A stretch of 64,000 nt of DNA from Methanospirillum lacunae (GCF_003173355.1 NZ_QGMY01000011.1:1-64000), one strand, 5' to 3'. Positions 24,323 through 34,563 are shown, counted from the stretch's first letter. Program-made: numbers and translations. The notes: generated by a model from the letters alone, not told the origin.

Positions 24323-25621
24323 TCAGAATCTGATCTGCATTACCGCTTTTTCTTCGTCTGTGAGGATTTCCTGAAGGTCGAATGGATCTGTCTGGTACAC
24401 TGACATCGGATCATAATCAGGGTACAGGTCACATTTATCGAGAATATCGATGAACTCCTTGAGAAAAACCCGCGGGATGATATCGATCCTTCCGCCAAAT
24501 GCCGTGCTCACCCGGTTTACCATTGTTCTGATAAACCTGTGTGATATCCGGCTTCTGTCAACCTCGCCGTATGCTTCTTCGTATACTCCGGCTATTCGGT
24601 GGGCGACCTCTTCAAGCCGGTCAGGACTGAATGGTTTGAGCAGAATTTGTGGCTGTCTTGGGTTTGGAAACTCTCCTTCCTTTGGTGTCTGGCCTATTCG
24701 ATCGTACAGGGGAGTAACCGGCCTCATTCCACGAGGTCCGTCATACAGCATGGGTGTTCCTGCACAGATAAGATACCAGCGGGGAAGCAAACCTCCGTCA
24801 ATTGCATCGATTATTCTGACCAGGTTCTGAAATCCCCGCTCCCGAAGATTTCGTGGGAAGGTCTGGGTTATCTCAAGTTCATCTATGGCGACCACGCACC
24901 CCTGGTATCCGGCCCCGGTTACGAACACCGGGAGTGCTTCAAGCAGAGGGAATATTGATGAGTCACCGATATCGCCTCTGATTCCTGCCTTTTGCCTCAG
25001 GTCTCTCCCGATATTTGGATCCCCGCAGAGCCATCCAATGGCTGCCTGAGAAGTCCTGAAGTCTGCTGCGTTGTTTGCAAGATAATATGTTCTGATAACA
25101 GCAGCAATAGGAGCATTGAGCAAACTGATGTCATCAAGAGCATACTCGACCTCCTGGAGGGTGAGTTCTTCAAGACGTTCAGCTGGAATCGATGACCCCT
25201 CTCGTGCACTGACCCGCTGTTCTATCCCATACAGCCAGGCATCAATGATCGATCTGAACGCCTGCTGTTCACCTCCTGCATGAAGAGATGTTGCTATCTG
25301 CGCATACAGGGATCGAAGGCGGTGAAGAGGAGCAACCGGAGATATTGCCACATGGGCAGTTACAAATCCTTTTTTTCGTGCAATCTCGAGGGCCCGTGCT
25401 ATGAGAAATGTCTTTCCGCTTCCGTACTCCCCTCTGATGAACTTGATATCTGCCCCACCTTTTGAGACAAGATCCATCTGATCCCCGATCACCTGCTCCT
25501 CAGTGGAAAGGCCAACTGCGAACCTTCCAAGTCCCTGGGCAGGAACTGTCCCACGCCTGAGTGCATTGATAATCCCGATGCTCTCAAGGACCGATGCGTC
25601 AGAGATGTCAGGGGCCTGCAT
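24323..25621 (-). CDS. BrxD-like P-loop ATPase (DUF2791 family)
   Basis: 432 residues from ATG 25621, which has GGGGAGGTG eight bases upstream; an upstream start at 25678 would add 19 residues inside the preceding gene. The layout matches the DUF2791/BrxD group: an N-terminal INALRRGTVPAQGLGRFAVG, Walker A GEYGSGKT at about 64-71, VAIDELEI (Walker B) at about 244-251 and a sensor-like CAGTP segment near 295. Relatives are part of BREX and other anti-phage or Ter-type systems, where they are thought to load or move on DNA. Here no BrxA, BrxB, BrxC, PglX, PglZ or helicase is adjacent. It overlaps the upstream TPR gene by 14 bases, so the two form a unit. Confidence 0.8.
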   Translation of the reverse strand: MQAPDISDASVLESIGIINALRRGTVPAQGLGRFAVGLSTEEQVIGDQMDLVSKGGADIKFIRGEYGSGKTFLIARALEIARKKGFVTAHVAISPVAPLHRLRSLYAQIATSLHAGGEQQAFRSIIDAWLYGIEQRVSAREGSSIPAERLEELTLQEVEYALDDISLLNAPIAAVIRTYYLANNAADFRTSQAAIGWLCGDPNIGRDLRQKAGIRGDIGDSSIFPLLEALPVFVTGAGYQGCVVAIDELEITQTFPRNLRERGFQNLVRIIDAIDGGLLPRWYLICAGTPMLYDGPRGMRPVTPLYDRIGQTPKEGEFPNPRQPQILLKPFSPDRLEEVAHRIAGVYEEAYGEVDRSRISHRFIRTMVNRVSTAFGGRIDIIPRVFLKEFIDILDKCDLYPDYDPMSVYQTDPFDLQEILTDEEKAVMQIRF

Positions 25622-27392
25622 ATCGGTACACCTCCCCGAATTCAGAGCATCCTTCCTTGTCTGCAAGATGGATCCCATGCTCTTCAGATTTTCTCATGAT
25701 TCTGTTCATCAGCCCGGCAACCCGGCGGGTTCCTGCCACTTTCCTGAGATCCATCTCATTACAGACCCGGTGTTTTCGAAGGTATTCAACGACTGCCCCT
25801 TCACCCGGATCAAGCCATGAGAAAGATATCTGTCCTGTGGTGCTCACAGAGCCCGGCGGTTTTGTTACAGGACATATCTGTGACGGAAGAAAGTCCGGAA
25901 GAACCTGAGTTTTAGATTCAACGAGGAGGGCAAAAAGTAACTCGGCAACACTACTTGCATCAACCGGTACAACTGATAACCCGGTCAGGGCATGTTTGAG
26001 AGCTTTATCCGGACTTCCTGCCTGGAGTTCATGCTTTGTTTCCATAGAAAGGCAGCGGGCGTATAATTCACGTCCCTCCTGGGAGAGCAGAGAGACATAC
26101 CCTTCAAACCGCTGGTTCAGAAATGAGATGAGATCAGGTTCAGGCTCTGGTAATGTCAGGATTTTTCCTGCTATCATTTCAAGATCCCTTGCTTTTCTGA
26201 TCGTTTTCAGAATATATCCCAGAATCTTTTTCTGTTCCCTCTTCTCACTATTCCGTCCGAGGTACTGGGCATACGAAAAACCTGAGTTTGTCAGGTCTGA
26301 TCTGAATGCCTGAAGGAAAAGGCGTTTTGCATCTTCATGTCTCCTTTCCTCCTCACACCACTCTGCGATTCCAACCAGGATGGATGGCTGAAGATCAGGT
26401 CTGATTCGGGTAAGTGCTTCGTCTAGTGCTACAGTACTTCCTCTTGTTTCCACCAGAAGCCTGCGAAAGGAGGAGAGCCATATGTTCAGATTCAAATGTT
26501 CATGGATATCCTTTCCAAAAAGAACTTGTGAATAAAGTTCAAGCGCTTGTTCTGGCCCTGATACTGTCTCGATAAGAGAAGCTCCCTGCAATTGGTATGC
26601 CGGGTTTTCACTCTTTGCGAGCCAGGTTGACCAGACTCCGAGTGCTTCCCGGATAAGTCCCTGAGATTCAAGATATCTTGCATAATGGGAGGCAAGTTCG
26701 GCAGAGGGGTTTTTCCTGAGTTGGATGAGAAACTCCTGATCTGCCTTGTCTGAATTTATGTGAACCAGGGATTCACAGGAGAGGATTATAAGATCGTGAT
26801 CATCTTTGTTTGGAGATTTTTCGATCTCGTCAGCAAGTTCCTGGAATTTTTCTGATGCCAAAAGCAGATTGAGATATATCCTGAAGCATTCGTCAGGGGC
26901 TCCTGCCTTTTTGTATCGTGCAATACCCTCTTCAAAAAATCCCAGAGCACTATAACAGAGCATGAGTCCAGCAATATCTTCACCCTTGCCCGTGAGCAGA
27001 ACCAGTCTTTTGAGCAGACAGAGTGCAGCCCGATGATCTCCCGCTCCTGTAAGGTACCTGGCATATCTTCTGATACCTTCTGTCTGATCTGGTGCCAGCC
27101 TGACTGCTTCTGCAAACTCTGCCCTGGCTCCTTCGTCTCCTTTTCGTTCAAGTACTTTTCCCAGGTATAAGCAGACTTCAGATGAATCAGGAACCTTTGA
27201 CCTGAGATCACGTAGGCAGACTTCTGCTTCATCAAGGGACCCTACACTATACAGGCAGATTGCTTCAAGGATCCGGATTCTTGTATCTATCGACCTCGGA
27301 GGAATGGATTGGATAAGGTCAAGACAGGCTGAATATTTTTCCTGCTCAAACAGCCTGAATGCCTCGGCCGTGATTCTGTCTGCGTCAATCAT
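25608..27392 (-). CDS. TPR-repeat protein with C-terminal winged-helix-like domain
   Basis: 594 residues from ATG 27392; a start at 27479 would add an out-of-family hydrophobic leader from the glycosyltransferase frame. Degenerate TPR-type helical repeats fill most of the protein (for example ALCLLKRLVLLTGKGEDIAGLMLCYSALGFFEEGIARYKKAG). After a linker near residue 510 the last 65 residues look like a winged helix, with an EYLRKH... helix, a basic RRVAGLMNRIMRKS helix and a short wing. It overlaps the glycosyltransferase by eight bases and the BrxD-like ATPase by 14. A scaffold or DNA-binding partner for the ATPase is a reasonable guess. I do not recognise a named family. Confidence 0.7.
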   Translation of the reverse strand: MIDADRITAEAFRLFEQEKYSACLDLIQSIPPRSIDTRIRILEAICLYSVGSLDEAEVCLRDLRSKVPDSSEVCLYLGKVLERKGDEGARAEFAEAVRLAPDQTEGIRRYARYLTGAGDHRAALCLLKRLVLLTGKGEDIAGLMLCYSALGFFEEGIARYKKAGAPDECFRIYLNLLLASEKFQELADEIEKSPNKDDHDLIILSCESLVHINSDKADQEFLIQLRKNPSAELASHYARYLESQGLIREALGVWSTWLAKSENPAYQLQGASLIETVSGPEQALELYSQVLFGKDIHEHLNLNIWLSSFRRLLVETRGSTVALDEALTRIRPDLQPSILVGIAEWCEEERRHEDAKRLFLQAFRSDLTNSGFSYAQYLGRNSEKREQKKILGYILKTIRKARDLEMIAGKILTLPEPEPDLISFLNQRFEGYVSLLSQEGRELYARCLSMETKHELQAGSPDKALKHALTGLSVVPVDASSVAELLFALLVESKTQVLPDFLPSQICPVTKPPGSVSTTGQISFSWLDPGEGAVVEYLRKHRVCNEMDLRKVAGTRRVAGLMNRIMRKSEEHGIHLADKEGCSEFGEVYRYAGP

Positions 27393-28080
27393 GGGCTCCG
27401 ATACCCAGTCGCAGATGAAGAAGAGTGGAAAGCATGGAAAATGCGTCTGAAGTCTGAAGCCTGGAATCTCCGGTATCATTCCAGATAACCGGAACTTCCA
27501 GAACCTGAAATCCGGCCCTCCTCATGTGCCAGAGGAGTTCTACATCGAACTCAAACCCACGTGCCCGTAAAGCTGGGAGAATTTTATCAATCGCATCCTT
27601 GCGAAAGATCTTTGCCCCACATTGGGTATCATAGAACTGCAGACCAAAAAGCAGTCTGATGATGATATTAAATGCCCTGCTCTGGACCCGTCGCGACAGG
27701 GGCTGATGAATCTCCACGGTCGAATCAGGCATATGGCGTGAGCCAATGATCCCGTCATAATCACCGATCTGGTCAATAAGGCGGAGCATCTCAGAATATT
27801 GTGTTGAATTGTCTGCGTCCATGAATCCAATCAGGGGAGCTGTTGCAGCCCTGAAACCCTCATAAACCCCACCACCCTTTCCAAGCCTGTGTGAATAATT
27901 ATTCAGACACCGGACTGTGAGATCCGGGTGCCCTGATGAGAATTCCTGTATTACTTCCGGGGTCCTGTCTGTTCCATCGCAGACAAAGATAAACTCTGCA
28001 TGTGGGTCAGAGAGATTTTGCAGAAGATGTCCTATCCGTTTCTCTTCATTATATGCCGGAATAACGATACTGTATCTCAT
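27385..28080 (-). CDS. Family 2 glycosyltransferase (dolichyl-phosphate sugar synthase type)
   Basis: 231 residues, no membrane segment. The GT2 fold is shown by IVIPAYNEEKRIGHLL at the N-terminus, FVCDGTDRT near 32, the metal-binding DADN near 89 and the acceptor-site DTQCGAKIFRKDAI near 150. This layout is that of enzymes moving a sugar from a nucleotide donor to a dolichyl phosphate for N-glycosylation or lipid-linked glycans. Donor and acceptor cannot be read from sequence. It overlaps the TPR gene by eight bases. Confidence 0.88.
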   Translation of the reverse strand: MRYSIVIPAYNEEKRIGHLLQNLSDPHAEFIFVCDGTDRTPEVIQEFSSGHPDLTVRCLNNYSHRLGKGGGVYEGFRAATAPLIGFMDADNSTQYSEMLRLIDQIGDYDGIIGSRHMPDSTVEIHQPLSRRVQSRAFNIIIRLLFGLQFYDTQCGAKIFRKDAIDKILPALRARGFEFDVELLWHMRRAGFQVLEVPVIWNDTGDSRLQTSDAFSMLSTLLHLRLGIGAHD

Positions 28081-28142
28081 CGATCGTGGCTTCCCAGCTG
28101 TTCTCCGTCAGTGGTATTATAGATTCTGGGGACTGCTTCCCG

Positions 28143-28550
28143 TTATCGTACCGTAAATGACGCAGAACACCTGGCAAGTTCATACTTTGCGTCCGCACTG
28201 CAGACTCTCCCTTCTGTAAAGATGATCTGTCTGCCTTTCCTGACTACCCAGGCTTCTGCTACAACACACTCTCTGGCCCTGACACCCCGGAGAAATGTGG
28301 TAGTACAGGATATTGTTGCTATCATCTGACCGTCTTCAAGCAGAGTGTAAATAGCCAAAGCCATCGCCTCATCGACTAAGGACGTATACATCCCACCCTG
28401 GAGCCATCCCTCCCCGTTGGTCATATCGGGCCTGACGGTCATCATGAGAGATGCTTTGCCCTCTCCCCATTTTTTTGGTTCTATCCCCATAAGACAGAAA
28501 AATGGGTTTGCTTTCTGGCCTGAATTTATGACATCATCAAGATATGACAT
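28143..28550 (-). CDS. PaaI-type hotdog-fold thioesterase
   Basis: 135 residues, the usual length for a single hotdog domain. PaaI-like enzymes hydrolyse acyl-CoA thioesters. GEGWLQGGMYTSLVDEAMALAIY (about 46-68) is the long central helix with the catalytic-region Gly and Asp/Glu, followed by the strand ISCTTTFLRGVRARECVVAEA. A gap of 62 bases separates it from the glycosyltransferase downstream. Its CoA substrate is unknown. Confidence 0.85.
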   Translation of the reverse strand: MSYLDDVINSGQKANPFFCLMGIEPKKWGEGKASLMMTVRPDMTNGEGWLQGGMYTSLVDEAMALAIYTLLEDGQMIATISCTTTFLRGVRARECVVAEAWVVRKGRQIIFTEGRVCSADAKYELARCSASFTVR

Positions 28551-28735
28551 ATTACTTAGGGCTTCTTTAACCAGAGGGAAGAAGATAACGATGATCTGTT
28601 TCTTTGAATGCTCAAGTTCATCGGGTTTGGGAATTCTCCAGTTAAGTTTTCAGACAATCCTGCTTTCTGGTCTGGGGCCGTTTGGTATTAGAGGGATCGG
28701 AGCCAACTCTTTTGCTGAGTTTTTTGAGGGGAGGC

Positions 28736-30319
28736 ATGAAGTATATCTTTATTACCGGCGGTGTGATGAGTGGTCTTGGGAAAGGGATCACCGCCGCATC
28801 AATTGGGAGGCTTTTGAAAAACCGGGGATATAATGTCACCGCGGTCAAGATTGATCCCTACCTGAATATCGATGCGGGAACTATGAATCCAGCCCAACAT
28901 GGAGAAGTGTATGTTCTTCATGACGGGGGCGAGGTGGATCTGGACCTCGGCAACTACGAACGGTTCCTGGACATTGAGCTCAACTCATCCCACAATATTA
29001 CCACCGGGAAGGTGTACCGCCTCGTCATCGATAAGGAACGCAGGGGCGATTATCTTGGTCAGACTGTGCAGATCATCCCGCATATTACAGATCAGATCAA
29101 GGAATGCATCAGGATTGCGGCATCTGAGAAGGTCTTTGATGGGAAAGAAGCAGACATCTGCATTGTAGAGGTTGGAGGGACTGTCGGAGATATCGAGAGC
29201 ATGCCATTCCTTGAATCTGTCAGGCAGATGCGTAGTGAACTGCCACCCGAAGACCGCGCACTAGTTCATGTCACCCTGATGCCTTCTGACTCTATGGGGG
29301 ATCTTAAGACCAAACCTACCCAGCACTCAGTCAAGGCACTGCGTGAACTCGGGTTGTTTACTGATATCATCGTTGGAAGAAGTGAACGCCCGATCTCAAT
29401 CAATACCAAGAAAAAGATCTCCTCTCTCTGTGACATCCCCCAGTATGCAGTTATCAGTGCAACTACTGCACCTGATATCTATCAGGTTCCGATGGAACTT
29501 GAGAAAGAAGGGCTCTCAAAGGTGCTCTGTCAGCATCTGAAACTGGCAAACGAATCCCTTGATCCTGACTGGTACCGCGTGGTGACCCGGGAATATACCC
29601 AGCGGGTAACTATCGGGATTGTGAGCAAGTACGGAAAAGAGGATGTGTATCTCTCGATAAAGGAGGCCCTCAAGCATGCAGGACGGTCGCTATCAACCGA
29701 GGTTTCAATCAGGTGGCTTGATGCAGAGCGTGTTGAGAAAGCTGAACTCAAGGAATGCGATGGTATCCTGATCCCTGGAGGATTTGGTGTCAGGGGGATC
29801 GAAGGGAAAATCTGTGCAATTCAGTTTGCACGTGAAGAGAAGGTCCCACTACTCGGACTCTGTCTCGGGTTCCAGCTCTCGGTTGTTGAGTACGCCCGTC
29901 ATGTTCTGGGGTGGAGCGATGCGTGTAGCAGTGAGTGCAGCGCCGGCACTGAAGTGATTACCATCCTGCCTGAACAGGACGGTGTCGAAGAACTTGGAGG
30001 GACTATGCGTCTTGGTGATTATCAGATCACGGTCAAGCCAGGGACCCTTGCGATGAAGTTGTATGGTGGGGATGAAATCACCGAACGTCATCGTCATCGT
30101 TACGAGGTGGATCCATCATATATCGCTGAAATGGAGGCTGCGGGTCTTATCTTCTCAGGAACCTGGGGGAACAGAATGGAGATCGTCGAGATACCGGATC
30201 ATCCGTTCTTCTTTGCAACCCAGTTCCATCCTGAGTTCAGATCACGTCCGACAAGACCCTCACCACCGTTCCTCGGGTTTGTTGAAGCAGCGCTGAAGAT
30301 GAAGAAGGGAGCAGAATAA
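28736..30319 (+). CDS. pyrG: CTP synthase PyrG
   Basis: 527 residues from ATG 28736, with GGGGAGG just before it; an earlier start at 28682 would add an unconserved 18 residues. It aminates UTP to CTP using glutamine. The synthetase domain opens with [20 protein letters not shown], followed by [15 protein letters not shown] and [11 protein letters not shown]. The class I amidotransferase half starts near 290; its nucleophilic Cys is in LGLCLGFQL near 375 and the His-Glu pair is in FHPEF near 505. Its stop overlaps guaA(b) by one base. Confidence 0.97.
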   Translation: MKYIFITGGVMSGLGKGITAASIGRLLKNRGYNVTAVKIDPYLNIDAGTMNPAQHGEVYVLHDGGEVDLDLGNYERFLDIELNSSHNITTGKVYRLVIDKERRGDYLGQTVQIIPHITDQIKECIRIAASEKVFDGKEADICIVEVGGTVGDIESMPFLESVRQMRSELPPEDRALVHVTLMPSDSMGDLKTKPTQHSVKALRELGLFTDIIVGRSERPISINTKKKISSLCDIPQYAVISATTAPDIYQVPMELEKEGLSKVLCQHLKLANESLDPDWYRVVTREYTQRVTIGIVSKYGKEDVYLSIKEALKHAGRSLSTEVSIRWLDAERVEKAELKECDGILIPGGFGVRGIEGKICAIQFAREEKVPLLGLCLGFQLSVVEYARHVLGWSDACSSECSAGTEVITILPEQDGVEELGGTMRLGDYQITVKPGTLAMKLYGGDEITERHRHRYEVDPSYIAEMEAAGLIFSGTWGNRMEIVEIPDHPFFFATQFHPEFRSRPTRPSPPFLGFVEAALKMKKGAE

Positions 30320-31236
30320 TGGTCAAGGTTGAGAAGTTCATTACAGAATCAATCAGAAGGATTCAGGAAGAGGCAGGAGGTGAACATGCAGTCATTGCCC
30401 TGTCTGGTGGTGTTGATAGTTCAGTCTGTGCTGAACTGGCATCGCGTGCAATCGGTGACAAACTCATCCCGATTTATGTTGATACCGGGTTGATGCGCAA
30501 GGGAGAAACCGCACGGATAAAGGAAATATTTGGTCACCTGGGTGTCAGGATTATTGACGCAGGCGAGGAGTTCATTTCAGCCCTTGCCGGTGAGTCAGAT
30601 CCTGAGAAAAAACGTAAGATCATTGGTGAGAAGTTTATCAGGATCTTTGAACGTGAAGCCCGTGCAACAGGTGCCAGGTACCTGCTCCAGGGAACGATCT
30701 ACCCGGATTGTATTGAGAGTGAGGGAGGCATCAAAAGTCATCACAATGTTGGTGGTATGCCCCTCTCGATAGAGTTCAGCAAAGTGATTGAGCCACTCCG
30801 TGAACTATACAAGGATGAAGTAAGAGATGTGGCTGAAGCCCTTGGACTACCAGGTGAGATAGCACATCGAATGCCGTTCCCAGGTCCTGGTCTCTCAGTC
30901 AGGGTGGTCGGAGCGATCACCCGTGAAGCGATTGAGGTGGTCAGGGAAGCAAATGCAATCGTTGAAGATGTCCTGGTTGAGAAGTACCGTCCATGGCAAT
31001 GCCTTGCAGCACTCGTCGGTCTTGGTACCGGTGTAAAAGGTGATAACCGATTACATGGGTGGATCGTTGCAGTGAGAGCAGTGAACTCACGCGATGGAAT
31101 GACCGCTGATCCAATAGAGATCACCTGGGAAGACCTGGCAGAGATCCAGGGTCGTATAACCTCAACTATCCCGGCAGTTTCACGGGTGGTCTATGATATC
31201 ACGCCCAAACCGCCGGCAACTATCGAATATGAATGA
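30319..31236 (+). CDS. guaAb: GMP synthase ATP-pyrophosphatase subunit (GuaAb)
   Basis: 305 residues. This is the synthetase half of GMP synthase, which adenylates XMP and accepts ammonia. In many Archaea the glutaminase is a separate protein, and none is fused here. The PP-loop is [12 protein letters not shown] near 25-36; [15 protein letters not shown] near 133, [13 protein letters not shown] near 187 and the dimerisation-domain end PPATIEYE confirm the family. Its ATG overlaps the pyrG stop, giving a nucleotide-synthesis pair. Confidence 0.95.
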   Translation: MVKVEKFITESIRRIQEEAGGEHAVIALSGGVDSSVCAELASRAIGDKLIPIYVDTGLMRKGETARIKEIFGHLGVRIIDAGEEFISALAGESDPEKKRKIIGEKFIRIFEREARATGARYLLQGTIYPDCIESEGGIKSHHNVGGMPLSIEFSKVIEPLRELYKDEVRDVAEALGLPGEIAHRMPFPGPGLSVRVVGAITREAIEVVREANAIVEDVLVEKYRPWQCLAALVGLGTGVKGDNRLHGWIVAVRAVNSRDGMTADPIEITWEDLAEIQGRITSTIPAVSRVVYDITPKPPATIEYE

Positions 31237-31245
31237 GATGTAACA

Positions 31246-32400
31246 ATGAATTTCGAATCAAATTATCGGGAACTTGAATCACAATATATCATGCCTGCAT
31301 TCAGCAGGGAGATCATGATCACCAAAGGGTCCGGATGCACTGTCACCGATGCTGACGGGAAGCAATATCTTGATCTTGTAGCAGGAATCGCAGTGTGCAG
31401 TACCGGCCACTGCCATCCAAAGGTAGTCAAAGCAATAGCAGAGCAGGCAGCAGAACTGATCCATTGTTCGAACCTGTTCTATGTTCCGCATCAGGGTGCT
31501 CTCGCAAAAAAACTGGTAGAGATATCAGGACTTCCAGGAAACGCGAAAGCATTCTTCTCCAACTCTGGAGCAGAGGCAATGGAAGGAGCCCTGAAATTGG
31601 CACGGATCAGAACCGGAAGAAAAGAGTTCATTGCATGCGAGGGAGGTTTTCATGGGCGGACTATGGGGTCCCTTGCCTGTACCCATAAACCTGCTATCAG
31701 AGAGCCTTTCATGCCTCTTCAGCCGTTTACATCGTTTGTACCCTACGGTGATGTACAAGCACTGAAGGGTGCAATTACAGAGGAGACAGCTGCCGTAATT
31801 CTTGAACCGATTCAGGGTGAAGGGGGTGTCATTATTCCCCCTCCAGGATACCTGAAGCAGGTCAGGGAGATCTGTGATGCCAAAGGTGTCCTCCTCATCG
31901 TTGACGAGGTTCAGAGTGGTATGGGTAGGACAGGTCACTGGTTTGCATTCCAGGAAGAAGGAATTCATCCTGATATTATTACCATGGCTAAGGCTATGGC
32001 GAGTGGATTTCCCATGGGAGCTATCGTTGCACGGGAAGGACTTGAATTTGGGAAATCAGAGCATGGAAGCACCTTTGCAGGGGGGCCAATAGCCTGCGCT
32101 GCAGCTCTTGCATCGATTGATGTTATTGGTAAAGTACTTCCTGAAGTTGCAGCAAAGGGTGAGCGGTTCAGGGCAGCACTCGCTCATCTCAATCCCCGGG
32201 TTAAGGGACTGATGATCGGGATAACAATTGGCGATCATTGTGCTGACGTTCAGAAAGAATGTGCAGTACATGGCCTGCTTGTTAACTGTGCAGCACACGG
32301 GAACCTGAGGCTTGTCCCCCCATTGACAATCACGAATGCCGAAATAGACAAGGCAACAGGTATCATCAATGCAGCAGTCAGTAAATTCGCGAGTTCGTGA
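31246..32400 (+). CDS. argD: Acetylornithine aminotransferase ArgD
   Basis: 384 residues, class III PLP aminotransferase. It converts N-acetylglutamate semialdehyde to N-acetylornithine. NSGAEAMEGALKLAR near 105, CEGGFHGRTMGSL near 132, VDEVQSGMGRTGHWFAF near 217 and the PLP-lysine segment TMAKAMASGFPMGA near 246 are present. It lies apart from argC/J/B and leads, with a 32-base overlap, into hisC. A broader succinyldiaminopimelate role is possible in some Archaea. Confidence 0.92.
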   Translation: MNFESNYRELESQYIMPAFSREIMITKGSGCTVTDADGKQYLDLVAGIAVCSTGHCHPKVVKAIAEQAAELIHCSNLFYVPHQGALAKKLVEISGLPGNAKAFFSNSGAEAMEGALKLARIRTGRKEFIACEGGFHGRTMGSLACTHKPAIREPFMPLQPFTSFVPYGDVQALKGAITEETAAVILEPIQGEGGVIIPPPGYLKQVREICDAKGVLLIVDEVQSGMGRTGHWFAFQEEGIHPDIITMAKAMASGFPMGAIVAREGLEFGKSEHGSTFAGGPIACAAALASIDVIGKVLPEVAAKGERFRAALAHLNPRVKGLMIGITIGDHCADVQKECAVHGLLVNCAAHGNLRLVPPLTITNAEIDKATGIINAAVSKFASS

Positions 32401-33442
32401 TATCTACAAGCAGGAAGGGTATGTGTATGCCCGCTCCCCTGAAGAGATAGCAGAGACCTATGGTTTTTCAAGGGTTGCACGGCTGGCAAGCAATGAAAAT
32501 CCCTTCGGTCCTTCTCCTCTTGCGGTTGCTGAAGTACAGAAAGCACTTGCTACTATTCACCGGTATCCTGATACCGGAGGAGCCGGGAGACTGATTCAGG
32601 CACTCAAGGATTACCATGGTGACTATGAGTTTGTAACCGGTGTTGGGATGGACGGGGTTATTGAGACCTGTATCCGTGTACTGGTAAATCCGGGTGAGGC
32701 CGTTGCCGTATCAGTCCCGACCTTTTCATTTTACGGGCTTGCAGCAAAGGCCCAGGGAGCAGAGGTTATCAAAATCCCACGGAGAGATGACTTCACAGTA
32801 GATGTTGATACTTTCATATCTGCAGCCAAAAATGCAAAGATAGCATTCCTATGCAGTCCTAACAACCCAACCGGAACCATGACTTCTCTGGAAGATGTTG
32901 AAAGGATCGCAGATGCACTGGATGGCATCCTCTTTCTGGATAATGCATATGTTGAATTTTCAGAGATCGATTACCGCTCCCTGATGGAAAAGCACGATAA
33001 CCTTGTTATCGGACGGACCATGTCGAAGGTCTTCGGCCTTGCCGGCTGTCGGATCGGGTATGCTTTTGTTCCATCGTGGCTGAAACCGGTGTATGAAAAG
33101 GCAGCAACCCCGTTCACGGTTAATACTCTGTCACTTTCTGCAGCAACCGGTGCCCTTGCTGATAAGGAGTACGTTGAGCGCACAATCAGGCATGTGAGAT
33201 CCTGGATCCAGAAATTCCACGATATATGCAAACTACCGGTTCTGCCGGGAGGAGCCAACTTTGTGATGATCGACACCGCACCAATGAGTGGAGATGAGTG
33301 CGCGGCACGGCTTGCAGAGAAAGGTGTCATCGTTAGATCATGCCGGTCCTTCCCCGGTCTTGCTGATCACTACATCAGGGTCTGTGTGGGTGAGGACTGG
33401 GAATGTGAACAGTTCCTCTCAGGAATTAACCAGATATGCTGA
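32369..33442 (+). CDS. hisC: Histidinol-phosphate aminotransferase HisC
   Basis: 357 residues, class I/II PLP aminotransferase. It makes histidinol phosphate from imidazole-acetol phosphate. SNENPFGPSPLA near 37, FLCSPNNPTGTM near 155, FLDNAYVEF near 190 and the PLP-lysine segment TMSKVFGLAGCRIGYA near 219 support the call. The chosen ATG lies inside the argD end (32-base overlap). A seven-base overlap joins it to the AK6-like kinase gene. Confidence 0.92.
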   Translation: MQQSVNSRVRDIYKQEGYVYARSPEEIAETYGFSRVARLASNENPFGPSPLAVAEVQKALATIHRYPDTGGAGRLIQALKDYHGDYEFVTGVGMDGVIETCIRVLVNPGEAVAVSVPTFSFYGLAAKAQGAEVIKIPRRDDFTVDVDTFISAAKNAKIAFLCSPNNPTGTMTSLEDVERIADALDGILFLDNAYVEFSEIDYRSLMEKHDNLVIGRTMSKVFGLAGCRIGYAFVPSWLKPVYEKAATPFTVNTLSLSAATGALADKEYVERTIRHVRSWIQKFHDICKLPVLPGGANFVMIDTAPMSGDECAARLAEKGVIVRSCRSFPGLADHYIRVCVGEDWECEQFLSGINQIC

Positions 33443-33948
33443 TTGCCCTGACCGGGACTCCCGGGACCGGGAAATCTACCGTATCTGATGAACTTACAAA
33501 CCGTGGTCATCAGGTCATCAGGGCAAACGATACTATCGGTCCATACATCATCGAAGAAGATGATGAAAGACAGGCACACGTCATAGATACAGATCGGTGG
33601 CGTGATGAGTTCCCTCTACTGGATGGAATTGTTGAAGGACATCTTACTCATCTCCTTCCTGTATCACGGGTTATCGTTATCAGGTGTCGTCCTGATGTTC
33701 TAAAAGAGCGACTTGTTGCCAGGGGGTATCCTGACGAGAAGGTTGCCGAGAATGTGGAGGCAGAACTACTTGATGTTGTCCTCATTGAGGCAATGGAAGA
33801 GCATACCCCTGAGATGATATATGAGATGGATGTAACCGATAAGACAGTTGCCGAGGTTGCAGATATGATAGAAGGGATCCTGACCGGAGATGTACCCCCC
33901 AAACATGGTGTTGTTGATTGGCTTTCCACCTGTGTGGACTTATTATGA
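33436..33948 (+). CDS. AK6-type archaeal adenylate kinase
   Basis: 170 residues. The P-loop GTPGTGKST is at residues 7-15. The Fap7/AK6-like VEGHLTHLL follows near 56, and RPDVLKERLVARGYPDEKVAENVEAE near 76 matches the family. Eukaryotic and archaeal AK6 proteins combine adenylate kinase activity with late maturation of the small ribosomal subunit. It overlaps hisC by seven bases and the phosphatidyltransferase gene as ATGA. Confidence 0.9.
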   Translation: MLIALTGTPGTGKSTVSDELTNRGHQVIRANDTIGPYIIEEDDERQAHVIDTDRWRDEFPLLDGIVEGHLTHLLPVSRVIVIRCRPDVLKERLVARGYPDEKVAENVEAELLDVVLIEAMEEHTPEMIYEMDVTDKTVAEVADMIEGILTGDVPPKHGVVDWLSTCVDLL

Positions 33949-34541
33949 CACTTGACTCGTACCGGGCACAGGTTAAACCTTTCATAGATCCTGTTGTATC
34001 CGCAACTGTCCGGATAGGTCTCACCCCCAACTTCTGTACGATACTCTCATTGATTGCTGCAGCAGGTGGAGGATATGCATTTTTCAGAGGCGATATTCTC
34101 TTCGGCACCTTTGGGGTGATTCTGAATGCGTTCTTTGATGGGCTTGACGGGGCAATGGCACGGGCACTCGGACAGCAGGGGCTCAGGGGTGATTTTCTGG
34201 ATCACACCGTTGACCGGTATGCTGACATCTTCATCCTGTGTGGTATATTTTCAGGCCCTCTCTGTGCCTGGTGGATTGGGATTTTCGGTCTCACAGGCGT
34301 TCTGATGTCATCGTACATGGGGACACAGGCGCAGGCTGTAGGTGTAGGCCGCTTTTATGGAGGTCTACTTGGCAGGGCTGACCGGCTCGTACTTCTGATG
34401 GGTGTCTGCATCGCCAGCCTGTTCATCCCGGCAGAAATTCTTGGGCTCAGTCTCTTTGCATGGCTGCTTCTGATCTTTGGTATATTCGGGCATGTGACCG
34501 CAGCACAGCGCTTTGCCCATGTTTGGAAACAACTTCCCTGA
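33945..34541 (+). CDS. CDP-alcohol phosphatidyltransferase, probably archaetidylinositol-phosphate synthase
   Basis: 198 residues from ATG 33945, overlapping the AK6 stop. The complete catalytic signature of the family, DGxDGxxAR...GxxxDxxxD, is seen near residues 64-90 (DGLDGAMAR, then GDFLDHTVD). Four to six membrane helices surround it. In methanogens this type joins inositol phosphate to CDP-archaeol for polar lipid synthesis. The alcohol substrate is inferred from organism type, not sequence. Confidence 0.87.
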   Translation: MTLDSYRAQVKPFIDPVVSATVRIGLTPNFCTILSLIAAAGGGYAFFRGDILFGTFGVILNAFFDGLDGAMARALGQQGLRGDFLDHTVDRYADIFILCGIFSGPLCAWWIGIFGLTGVLMSSYMGTQAQAVGVGRFYGGLLGRADRLVLLMGVCIASLFIPAEILGLSLFAWLLLIFGIFGHVTAAQRFAHVWKQLP

Positions 34542-34563
34542 TTCCGGGAAACAAAATTTTTGA

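Noticed and set aside
24323-28080. A full BREX defence island
   Set aside because: Only the BrxD-like ATPase is present; there is no methylase, PglZ, BrxC or helicase in the window.
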